A stretch of 54,229 nt of DNA from Polysphondylium violaceum (taxonomy: Eukaryota; Evosea; Eumycetozoa; Dictyosteliales; Dictyosteliaceae): positions 1-54,229 of the forward strand of contig AJWJ01000108.1 in assembly GCA_000277445.1 (NCBI GenBank). The letters run 5' to 3'. Position 1 is the stretch's first letter, and each line of letters starts with the position of its first letter. Of the stretch, positions 10,320-20,494 are shown piece by piece. Below the pieces are notes generated by a model. That model had not been told where the DNA came from. It searched no databases and worked only from the letters and a program-made list of their open reading frames with translations. A program made the translations under genes and the position numbers.

Positions 10320-11515
10320 TTAATGACCATTGGTGACGGTGGTGGCTGTGGTGGTGTTTGGGGTGGTAGATGGAGATGTAGAGGTTGAAGAGGATGCAGA
10401 TTTCTTGCTAGATTGGGGAGACGATTGTTCTGGGGTGGAGGGAGGTGAATTTGAGTTTGGAGAGTTTGGTTTCTTTTTCTCTTCTTTGGATTTTTGTTTT
10501 TGTTCATACTTTTCTCTGGCCTTTAAAAATGATTTCTCTTCCTTTTCTTCTTTTTTAACTTCCTTTTTCCATTGTTTTTCATTGTTTACTCTTTTGAGTC
10601 TTTCCTTTTCAATGATGATATTGATGGCCTCCAATACAACTTTAGCTACACTAGCTGGATCTCTAGATGTACACTCCATATAAGAGTGTGCTTTGATTTC
10701 TTTGGCTCTCTTTTGACCTTCTTTACTTGAAATATTTGGATTGATTGCCCCTGTCAAAGGTGGTGAATTGGCTTGTTGTTTTTCACTTTCATCTCTCATA
10801 TCTGTCTTAGTACCTACTAAAATGAATGGGGTTCCTGGTGAATTGGCTTTTAATTCGGGTAGCCACTATATTGATTGATTGTTATTGTTATTAGTATTAT
10901 GTCCAAAGGGTATCATCATTATCAAGATTACATACTTTATATTTAACATTATCAAAAGAATCACGATTTACACAAGAGAAACAAAGTAAGAATACATCAT
11001 ATCTACAATTGGTATAACATGTAGTACGAATTTGTGCATAATCATCTTGACCTGCTGTATCCCTAAAAGAAATGAATAATAGTAGTGTTAACATACATAT
11101 GTTTGTTTGAACATGTGATCTAATAATAGAATGGTCGTAGATCTATTTATATCTACTACGAAAATATCTATCTATCGATCTATTTATATAAAACTACTAC
11201 ATACCATAATATAACATTTACTAATTTACCATCATCAACTTCCTCAATAGCAGAAAAGTTATCAAATACAGTGGGTGTGTATTCTGTAATGAATGCTTGA
11301 GTGATATATGACAAGAGAAGAGTAGTTTTACCTACAGTACCATCACCAACCACACCGCATTTGATCACCTTGGTTATACCACCTGGATCTCTCTTTTTAA
11401 TTCTATCTGCTGATTTATCTTCAATTGGTGGAGGAGGTGTATTATTTGATGTAGTATTTGATGTAGCTGTTGTTGTTGTTGTAGTGGTTGTCGTTGTAGT
11501 AGGAGGAGAAGACAT
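10320..11515 (-). CDS. Atypical Rho/Rac-like small GTPase with N- and C-terminal extensions
   Basis: Exons 11515-11205, 11062-10936 and 10865-10320 give 327 residues. A Thr/Ser/Pro-rich leader (1 to about 45) precedes a G domain. P-loop GDGTVGKT is at 57-64. The Rho-type effector loop is [13 protein letters not shown]. Switch II is [13 protein letters not shown], keeping the catalytic Gln. The later motifs are GTKTD (guanine recognition) and ECTSRD in place of the usual ECSAL. A Rho insert is present. After the G domain comes a Lys/Glu helix ([18 protein letters not shown] and onward) and a Pro/Ser/Thr tail ending NGH. There is no CAAX box, so membrane binding would depend on the basic helix or on partners. 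It should act in cytoskeletal signalling as Rho/Rac proteins do. It is not clearly assignable to a named dictyostelid Rac. Confidence 0.9.
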
Positions 11516-12226
11516 TCTGTAATTTATATATTATATGTATTATATTGGTGTTGTGCTGGTGTAATGTATTTATATATGTGTGTGACGAGGGATATTTGCT
11601 TGTGATGGAGATATGTTGTTGTTATTGCTGTTGTGAAAAGTAGTGTATAGTACAATTGCGAATCTATTTAAATTCTGCAAATTTTTTAAAAAATATGATT
11701 GATATTATTGTTTTCTTTACAACCCTAAAATGATGTTTTTCCTTTTAGTTGAGTATATACAAAGTGTGTTGTGCTGTGATTTGAAAAAAAACTAAAAAAA
11801 AAAAAAAAAAAAACAAAAAACATTTGATGCGCGAAATTTTTTTATTTTAAATTTTTTTGGTGAAGGAATTGAATGGGTTTGCTTTTTATTTGATTAGTTT
11901 TTGGAGTGCCATCATTTGACCAAAAATTCTTAATACCAGAGATTAATTTTTTTTTTTTTNTTTTTTTTTTCAATAAACTAATTAATTAATTAATCTATCA
12001 AATACAATCACCACAAACCACAAGTGGTTGATAGGATATGATCGTGGACTAAAAATAAAAAAATAAAAAAAATAAAAAATAAAAAAGAAATGGAGTGGTG
12101 ATGGTGGGTGGTGTATGGCTATCGTTGTTGAGAGATATAAAAATAAAAATAATATTAATGATTAATTAATTAAAGATTTAGATTTATGAGAGAATTTATT
12201 TAAATAATGAATGATGAATTAATTAA
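11516..12226. other. Intergenic region with an undetermined base
   Basis: These 711 bases hold the GTPase promoter and the 3' flank of the leucyl-tRNA synthetase gene. Homopolymer tracts dominate: A-rich near 11793-11820, and T from 11947 to 11970 interrupted by one N at 11960. That N marks an uncertain run length in the assembly. I see no gene. Confidence 0.6.
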
Positions 12227-15200
12227 TTAAACAACATTATAAGTTGGTTTACCTGGAACTGGGACAACATTGGTTTTACCACCAGCGGCAGCGGCAGCTT
12301 CAGGAGTGTATTCTTTGACGTCAAATGTTGGAATTTCCAAAGTTTTGCAAATGTAGTCGAGATTTTGATTGAGGAGTTCGGCTTCATCAAAAGAGGTGGT
12401 GGTTTGGATGGCCTCCTTACCTTGAGTCTTTACATCTTGTAAGAGACTGGCAACGAAACCCATGACGTGTTTGAATTGAGGTTTGATGTCTTCATTCTTT
12501 TTCAAATCTTCACTGATGGCATTGTTGTCTTTGGTAAAGGATTTGGTCTTTTCGTCATAGATGGATTGGAGATAGGTGAGGGTTTCGTATTGCCATTTTG
12601 GATAGGATTTGCTGATAAAGATGGTGCTTGCATCGGGGACGACTTTGGTACCTGGTGGCTTACCCTTTAATTTCAATTTGTTGTAGAGTTGGAGTTTCAT
12701 TCTAAAGTTGTAGATTGTGTTGTGAATGTATTGGTTCTTTCTGAGGGCTTCATAGTCGATTGGGCCAGCAACTGGGAAACGAGCGTCCAAAATGGAACCT
12801 TTACCGAGCATGGTCCAAATGTGTTGAGCGAAATGTGGGGCAATTGGGAAGATCAAGAGGGCTTGGATTTCAATGAATTTGAGGATGAGGGATTTGTTCA
12901 TTTGATCGAGGGTGGCGGTTTTGTATTGATCACGGACGTTTTGGAGATCAAAGAATACCAAGTGGAGGGCTTCACGGAATTGAGTGTTTTCATAGGCTTG
13001 TTCAGCACCAGCGATAATACGGTTCATTTCAGAATCAAAAACAATATCTTGGATTCTGTCTGGTTTGCCTTGGACGTATTGGTCAATGTTGTCGAGGGCT
13101 TCCTTGATCCAGAGGTTTTGAGTGTGGATTTTAAGGAGAGCAGATTCGGCAGTCTTGTTGACAAAGTTGGCATCATCGATACCATCACCAGCATCGGCAA
13201 GAGCAATACGAGTACCATCAGAAGAGTATTGTTTGATACTGTCATAGAGGGTGAGGAAGTTACCAGTAGACTTGGACATCTTTTCACCGTTCAAATTGAC
13301 AAAACCATTGGCTCTGATGGCTTGTGGTTGTTGCTTGTCGTTAAAGATGGCAGCGTGGGTGTAGAGGAAGAAGGACAAATGGTTTTGAACAAGATCAATA
13401 CCAGAGACTCTAAGATCGACTGGATACCAATAGTTGAATTCTTTTTTGAGAACTTCGAGTTTTTCTTTTGGAATACTGCAGTTTTCTGGGTATGGTTTAT
13501 CCAATAAGATAAAGTCCCAAACAGCACGATTCAATTGCTCTGGTTTGATGTTGGAGATACCTGGTTTGGTACCATTGACATCACCTTGGAGGTGGTGGGC
13601 AATGGTGTAGAAAGCCATGTAAATGGTGGAATCAGAGAGAGACTCAATCAAGAATTTCTCATCCCATGGTAACTTGGTACCGAGACCAAAGGAACGGGAA
13701 CAGGCCCATTGATTTAACCAACCAAGAGAGTATTCAAATTTCTTTTTGGTCTCTGGACCAAAGGTTTCGAGTTGACTGAGAACGTTGAGAGTCTTGTTTT
13801 TCCATTCCATATCGTCTTCACCATAGTTGATGTACCATTGATCAGAGAGAGCAACAACACATTCGTCACCAGAACGAGAAACAACTTTGCCAGCTGGTTC
13901 AGAGTATTCAACAGCTTCGCCGTTTTTGATGAGTTCGTCTTTGATGGTTTTCTTTACGTCTGATACCTTTTTACCGGCATATTCGCCAACCATCATAATA
14001 CCTTCATTGAAACCTTTGGTGTAGGTGATATCTTTGGCTTGATCCAAAAGAACTCTGTCGTTTTGAGATTTGATGTTGAGATCAGTGTAGGCCTTGACAG
14101 CAGAGGTATTAGAGTAGCCTGGAATATCAATGATGGGGATAACTTCAAATGGAAGGACCCATTCGTCTTTGATGCCGAATTTGGCACGGAGTGGTGCTTT
14201 GAGCTTCAAGTCTTGGAGAGAGGCATAGTCGTCTGGGGAATCTGATGGGACACTGGTTACAACACCGGTACCTTTGTTTTCATCGATGCTGAGCATTGGT
14301 AAAACGTATACGACTGGGTTGACAGCCAATGGGGCTTTGAGGGCGGCACCCAAGATATCGGCACCCTTGAATGTGGCGAGAGTCTTGTATTGGCCCTTGG
14401 CGTGGGTGAGTTGTTGATAAGCCATGTTTCTGACTGAACGTTCAGTGCAGACAAATACATCACCATTGGCCATTTCAAAAGCACCATATTTGCCTTCTGG
14501 GAGGATCCAACAGTTGGTTTGTCCATACATGGTCTCTGGTCTGAGGGTACCTGGAACGAGATAGATCTTTTTACCGCTGTCGGCGATTGGTTTGAGGACC
14601 TCTGGGACTGGGTCAATGACTTGGAGTTTGATTAAAGTATAGTTTTGTGGAGCAACACCTTCACCTTGAGCTCTTTCGTGATCGGCACATTGTTGATCAT
14701 CAATGGTACTCCAAATGGAATAACGTTTGCCATACTTGACCTTACCGAGATCTTTAAGGGTTTCAAATTGCCAACGAACAAAGCTGTCATAGTATTGGTT
14801 GACGTCGGTAGTGATAAAGGAACGACGCCAATCGACACCAACACCAAGTTGCTTGAGATCATTCTCACAATGTGGTGGGAAATAGTTTAACCAATAGGCA
14901 GAGTCGGCAAACTTGGGGATCTCTTCGTCAGAGATACCCAAACTTTGCATAATCTTCCATTGATAAGACATACCACCGCCCTTGGCGAGGGCCTTTGTCT
15001 TTTTAGCCTTGAATTGGAGTGGATCCTCTTTGACAGCGGCAGCGGCTGGTTTGTTTTCCTCAACGGTGGAGGGATCTGGAAAAACGGGTGGATTGCCGTA
15101 TAACTCCATCTCTTTTTTCAATTTATCAGCACATACCTTGATGGGCATACCTGTGCAATGGAAAGCAAAGGGAAACAATACTCTCTTTCCCTTTAATCTT

Positions 15201-15517
15201 TGATATTGACACATAAACTCTGCTTTGGTGATGGTGAAAACATGACCAATGTGGAGTCTACCGTTCATGTATGGGTATGGAAAGGTGGCCATATATTTAT
15301 CTTTAGTCTCAACTGTATCGTCGTTGGCGTCCATTTCAAACACCTTTTTCTCTGCCCATTCTTTTTGAATGGCTATTTCATATTCTCTAACATAATCTAA
15401 TTTAACTGTTGACTAATATATACATTGAGACGAGGATTAGTATATAAATAGAAATGTGTGTGTGAGTGTGTTTTTTTGTGTCGTTGATTCAACTCGGGAC
15501 ATCAAGTACTTTACCAT
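12227..15517 (-). CDS. leuS: Leucyl-tRNA synthetase, cytosolic
   Basis: Exon 1 is only the ATG (15517-15515). A 102-base intron (15514-15413, GTAAAG...TTAG) follows, and exon 2 is 15412-12227, giving 1062 residues, normal for the archaeal/eukaryotic cytosolic class. The joined N-terminus reads M-STVKLDYVREYE and continues EKKVFEMDA. Class I motifs are present: HIGH (about 55-58, in GRLHIGHVFT) and KMSKS (about 712-716, in GEKMSKSTGNF). Between them lies a CP1 editing domain with TLRPETMYGQTNCWI. The C-terminal part carries the anticodon-binding helices and the eukaryote-type extension. The enzyme charges leucine onto tRNA-Leu and edits mischarged tRNA. The coding strand has less A/T bias than its neighbours, as expected for a highly expressed gene; this also produces long antisense open frames. 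Confidence 0.98.
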
Positions 15518-16065
15518 TTTTGTATAATATAAATATCTACTATATTATCTTGCGCTAGTATAGTAAATAATTGAGTAATATTACTAAAAAGAATGAACAA
15601 TTATTATTTATACAATAAAATATCGATATGACAGTATCCGAGAATTTCCTCAGTTTTTTTTTTTTTTTATTTTTATTTTTTTTATAAAAAAATTTAACTT
15701 TTTTCTTTTATTTGTTCACCCAATCTTCTCAATTTATCGATGATTGCTAATCTTATTGAAACCCACGATAAAAAATCTTCTTGTGCTTATTTCTAATACA
15801 AATAACAATGCATATACACAAACAACAAAAATGAAATGATTTTTCTATGTTTTTAAAAAAATTTTTTTGAGAAAGACTGAACTTCAAATGTGAGATTTAT
15901 AACGGTTGAGAGGAAAGGATCCATTTTGGCAAGTTTTTCAAGATTAATTTTTTATTGTGTTCACCACTCTATTTATAAATAAAATAACACTTGTGTGCGT
16001 GGCTATCGTGTTGTGTCACGTGTATTGTAGCTGTTTGTTTACACCCAAATAAAACACACACCAAC
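15518..16065. other. Divergent promoter region, leuS / phosphatase
   Basis: These 548 bases lie between two genes transcribed away from each other. A T run at about 15655-15672 and further T/A-rich stretches to 15705 and at 15851-15868 resemble dictyostelid promoter sequence. No RNA gene or coding segment is recognisable. Confidence 0.55.
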
Positions 16066-17925
16066 ATGTTGGATGGACTTGATGGTGAACATTGGAAATT
16101 AAAGTCTGAGAAAAGGGAAAGGAAACCGATCCAATTACTCGACTTTATTCTTCCAAAAAAGAGATCTAAGCAATCCCATGCTGCGACTGCTACTACTTCT
16201 ACAGCAAACAATAACAACAACAGTAATAGTAATAATAATAACAACTCTCATACAAACAATGAGAAAGAAATTGGCGCAAAATTTGAAATTTTGAAAAATG
16301 AAAATTTAGCGGTTAATGTTGTCAAAGAGTTAATTGTTGAGTTGAAGGGTGAGGAGAATGGCTATAAATCACCATCCGGCTCTGCACCCGCACCATCAAA
16401 ACTACTAGATTTAGAAAGCAATAAAGAAAACTTGGATCCAAATTTAATTAATATACTCAATAACCAAATTAGTGCTGGTGGTAGTAATAGTCACCAAAGT
16501 ATTAAAAAAGAACAAGTAGCAGTGACAACTACTGCACCAACAACAACAACAACAACATCTTTATCAGCTAATAGTAATAGTGATGCTAATCAAGATACCA
16601 AAACAGAGGAAAAGAGAGGGAAGAAAAGAAAATCGAATCTTCACACTGCATTAGATGGTGCCTATTGGGCTATCAATACTCTTGAGTCTAGAAGAAAACC
16701 AATAGAGCTACCACCACTCCCTCCTCCTGTTAATAGTAAACCATTACCTGAAATTAAAGAGCAATCGTCATCATTGTCAACAAAAACAACAACAAAAACA
16801 ACCAAAACTACTTTAAAAACACCTACTTCACCTGTATCACCAAAAGTAAAGAAAACTAAATCAACAACAGCATCAGACAAACTGAAGTCATTTAAAAGAT
16901 TGGGTAATGTCATTAAATCCAAAATACAATCAGTTGTTGGTGGAAAAAAAGAGACAAAAGCAACAACAACAACAAAGAAATCTCAATTACCAACATCAAC
17001 AAAAATAAAAGATGAAAAGAAAGGAAATGAACAACAAGAGAATCAAGAACCATCAACATCAAATACATCACATAAAGTTAAATATGAAGATTTAACAGAC
17101 GATGAAAAAAAGAAAAGAGTTGGCGTTACATTTGTTTTATCACCAAAGAAATCTAAAGAGGTTCAAAAGTTTCACTACTCTTTTCTTAAATCTGATATGC
17201 CTCCCAATCTATTAAATCATGATAACAATAATGGTGATAATAGTAATAATAATAACAATACTAAAAATGATGATGATAATAATACATTCTTGCCAAGATC
17301 ATTATCTTTTACAGAATCATTAAATAATCAAGATAACAATGAAATAGAAAATGAACAACCACTATCATTTTCACAACCAGCCATTGAACAAGATATAGCG
17401 GTGGGAGTACAGGTGTTTAGTAAATTTAAAGAATCTGTCAAGGTGTTTGTCGGCAGCAAGAAATGTTTATACAATAAGGAATGGTTGGAAAAAGAGAGTA
17501 TCAATTCCATTCTCAACGTGACATCTGAAATTGGTCTCCCTGAACACTTGAACGATAAAAGATTTCTACGTATTCGAGTCTCAGACTCAATCGACCAACC
17601 GATTAAAAACTATTTCCAAGAGTCGGCACAATTCATTGAGGAGGGTTTAAGTACAACTCCTGATGGAGTGTCGGGCAGCAGCACCAGCAGTGGTGTATTG
17701 ATACACTGCAAAGAGGGACGTAGTAGATCAACCACTATGGCCGTTGTCTACGGCATGAAGTATCTTGGTCTCACACTGGAACAATCATATAACTACGTTG
17801 CCAGCTCTTGTCCGCGTATCAATATCAACAGTGGTTTCCTATTTCAATTAATGGATTTTGAAAAAAAACTTTATGGCACAAATTCAATCAATTTCTTTTC
17901 CACAAGAACTACTAGAAAAAGATAA
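16066..17925 (+). CDS. Dual-specificity protein phosphatase with long low-complexity N-terminal region
   Basis: A single exon gives 619 residues from the ATG at 16066; the open frame extends 25 codons upstream but without conserved sequence. The C-terminal 160 residues are a DSP domain: VKVFVGSKK, INSILNVTSE, DS, and the catalytic loop HCKEGRSRS (H547, C548, R553), followed by AVVYGMKYLGL and CPRININSGF. The catalytic Cys and Arg are intact, so it should dephosphorylate Tyr and Ser/Thr. The N-terminal 450 residues are Asn/Ser/Thr/Lys-rich. They contain a twice-used motif, LDG(E/A)(H/Y)W followed by RKPI(Q/E)L, at about 5-24 and 193-216, possibly a docking site. Other Lys-rich stretches may give nuclear or membrane targeting. 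The substrate is unknown. Confidence 0.88.
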   Translation: MLDGLDGEHWKLKSEKRERKPIQLLDFILPKKRSKQSHAATATTSTANNNNNSNSNNNNNSHTNNEKEIGAKFEILKNENLAVNVVKELIVELKGEENGYKSPSGSAPAPSKLLDLESNKENLDPNLINILNNQISAGGSNSHQSIKKEQVAVTTTAPTTTTTTSLSANSNSDANQDTKTEEKRGKKRKSNLHTALDGAYWAINTLESRRKPIELPPLPPPVNSKPLPEIKEQSSSLSTKTTTKTTKTTLKTPTSPVSPKVKKTKSTTASDKLKSFKRLGNVIKSKIQSVVGGKKETKATTTTKKSQLPTSTKIKDEKKGNEQQENQEPSTSNTSHKVKYEDLTDDEKKKRVGVTFVLSPKKSKEVQKFHYSFLKSDMPPNLLNHDNNNGDNSNNNNNTKNDDDNNTFLPRSLSFTESLNNQDNNEIENEQPLSFSQPAIEQDIAVGVQVFSKFKESVKVFVGSKKCLYNKEWLEKESINSILNVTSEIGLPEHLNDKRFLRIRVSDSIDQPIKNYFQESAQFIEEGLSTTPDGVSGSSTSSGVLIHCKEGRSRSTTMAVVYGMKYLGLTLEQSYNYVASSCPRININSGFLFQLMDFEKKLYGTNSINFFSTRTTRKR

Positions 17926-18207
17926 CTCACTCAACACACACATACACATAACAAACAACACACAAACTGGGCTGTTTATTATATTCAAGTAAATAAATTA
18001 CCACCTATCACTCTATATATGATATCATATGAAAAGACTTTTTTAATTTTTTATTGCGATTTTTATTGCCGTTTTTGTATTTTTAAAATTACTGTGGTGA
18101 GATATTTTTTTAGTTAAATAAATAATTTATGCACTTGCCCCTACCTTTCGTATTTGCATTTCAATTTCTACTTTTACTCTGACAAAAACACACACACTAT
18201 AGAAGTA

Positions 18208-19242
18208 ATGAGTAATACTACGAGCACCACTAGAAAACCATTTACATTAGTTGAACCTAAAAAAGGATCATCGAATCCAAATATCACCTCAAAGCAAGAT
18301 GCAGATAGACCTCTTTGTATTACTTTAGGTTGGATGGGATCTACTCCCAAACTTGTATCAAAATATACAGATATTTGGTCAAATAGAGGTTTCTATACAA
18401 TGTTTAGTTGTGCAAAAGTATTTGAAACGTATGTTTATCTACTATCAGTTTACATGTGTAGTAAGTATAGACTAATATCATATATCTATCTATGTACAGA
18501 TTATCAATATACACTTTAGCATATAAAGCAAGGGAAATGTTGGATCAAGTGAATGAGTTTTTTAAACAACACCCAAAATGTGACTCGATTGTGTTTCATT
18601 TATTCTCAAATGGAGGTGCGTTTTTATATGTTCACTATTTGGAGCTAATAGAGAATAATGTAGAGTACAAACACTTATTTTCAAAGATTAAAGGCGTGGT
18701 AATGGATAGTTTACCAACATGGACCAATCATCAAATCCTCACCGGCTGCTATACATTATCCAAACCATTGGGTTCAACCTTATCCTCTTATTTTTATTTA
18801 CCTGCAACTATTCCATTATGGTTACCTTTTTATGCATTTAAATTCCGTAAACTAATGACTTGTCCAAAGGTATTGTTGCTGTTTTTATATGTTACTTCTA
18901 TTTGATTTAAATAATAATGAAAAATAGACACACACAAACTAACACCAAACTGTTCCTTTCTACAATATGTGCATGCACACACAATAGAATCAATTTGTGC
19001 ATTCTATATTATATTCCAAAGATGATTTATTAATTCCACCCCATCAAGTAGAAGCATTTTTAGAACAATTGAAAACAAATTTGAAAAGAGACGAACTAAT
19101 ACACACAAAGTGTTGGGATCAATCTGGTCATGTGAATCATCTTAGATCTCATCCAAAAGAGTATGTGGAAAAAATGAACGAATTTATAAAGTATGTAAAA
19201 TTAGAAGAAAATCGAAAATCTACTCTTTCGGCAAAACTCTAA
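18208..19242 (+). CDS. TMEM53: TMEM53-like (DUF829) alpha/beta hydrolase-fold protein
   Basis: Exons 18208-18428, 18500-18869 and 18988-19242 give 281 residues; human TMEM53 has 277. The first strand and loop read PLCITLGWMGSTPKLVSKYTDIW, the family signature. The putative nucleophile is S110 in HLFSNGG. The acid is D209 or D210 in LYSKDDLLIP, and the histidine is H245 in WDQSGHVNHLRSHP. All triad members are therefore kept. A hydrophobic stretch in the middle (about 165-190, LPATIPLWLPFYAF) may associate with membrane. In animals TMEM53 is a nuclear-envelope protein that limits SMAD signalling; which substrate, if any, is cleaved here is unknown. Confidence 0.9.
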
Positions 19243-20494
19243 GATGCCGTTTCCAAGTGGGGTTTACGTTTTGTTAAGGAAGCGAAACGTGTATGATAAT
19301 TTTAATAAAAATTTTCAAAAAAAAAAAAATCACAAAAAGTGCCCTCAAGTATTATAATCAAATGTGTCGTGTGAAGACCGGTCAAAAGGAAAGAGACCAC
19401 CAAATACCATCAAACACGATTATTTCAAATGGTATTCATTGATTGGCCCTCATCACGTTATTATTACTTTCTTTTTTTTCATCACCAAAATTTCTAGGCC
19501 CACTCGAAAAGGGGTTGTGAAGTGTTAATCACTCTGGTTACCATAATAAATAGAGAATTAATTCACTACCATCCCACTCTATATACCACTTGATTGTTGT
19601 AGTTGGTATTAAATTAATTCCCAGCCTTTGAATAAAAAAAGCATGCATGATCCCTCAGGTGGGAAGAAATTAAAATTTTTTGTGTCCCTTTCCAACACCA
19701 CCTAAAATTACCGCAAAAAAGTTCTTTCAAGAACGAAAAGTTGCGAAGTGACGCCGGAATGAAAAAAATTAAAAAATTAAAAAAAAAAAAAGAAAAAAAA
19801 AAAATAATTATGAGGAAAAAAGGTCCTTTTATGGGCGGTAATCTTTTAATTGAGATTTATTGTTGATATTTTGTTCTGTTTTAGTTGTGTTTTTTAAAAT
19901 TTCATACAACAATTTTAGTATTATTATAGTGTTCTAATCATAATTGTTTATTTTGTATTGATTTTTGAGGACTAGTTCTCGTCTAAATATCTTATCGCAT
20001 TCCGTGTTGATACCCAATAATATCATTGATTTTTCCATTTTATCATTTTTAGTTTGTGTTTGCTGTAGCGTGTGTGCTAAGAAAACAGCAAAGTCTTTTT
20101 TTTTTTAGGGCAACAGTGATCTTTCTTTTTTTTTATTTCAAAAATTTTTTTGTAATTTATAAAAAAAATCCGAATTCGAATTGATAATAAAAACGAATAC
20201 TTGAATCTATTCTATTATTCAATTATCAATATTATTAATAATAGTTATCTCATGCTTCCCTGACATTAAATTCTTTAGATTTTTTTTAAATCATTTGTGT
20301 TTCACATATTCAAAAACTTTTTATTTTCTCTCGATTTTTTATTTGTGTGTATAATAATTATTATTTCCTATATATATATATTTTTTGTAAAGTGTTTGCG
20401 TAAGGCGTGTATGTGTGCGTGTGTGTCTATTATTTATATATCTCATTTTTTAGTATCACCCATCACATATTGCAAAGCAAACAAATAGACCGCT
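19243..20494. other. Long intergenic region with small palindromes
   Basis: These 1252 bases carry no convincing coding segment. Notable elements are an ACGTTT...AAACGT stem just after the TMEM53 stop (about 19267-19291), a GTTCTT-TC-AAGAAC palindrome near 19721-19734 that contains a TTCnnGAA heat-shock-type core, and homopolymer runs (about 19770-19803, 20098-20107). The last 200 bases are T-rich and probably hold the promoter of the gene at 20495. Confidence 0.55.

Noticed and set aside
12689-13507. A 272-codon open frame on the plus strand
   Set aside because: It lies antisense inside leucyl-tRNA synthetase and arises from that gene's codon bias; the translation has no domain.
19721-19734. 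Heat-shock-type palindrome GTTCTT-TC-AAGAAC
   Set aside because: It contains a TTCnnGAA core but lies more than 700 bases from the next start, and a single such site is expected by chance.
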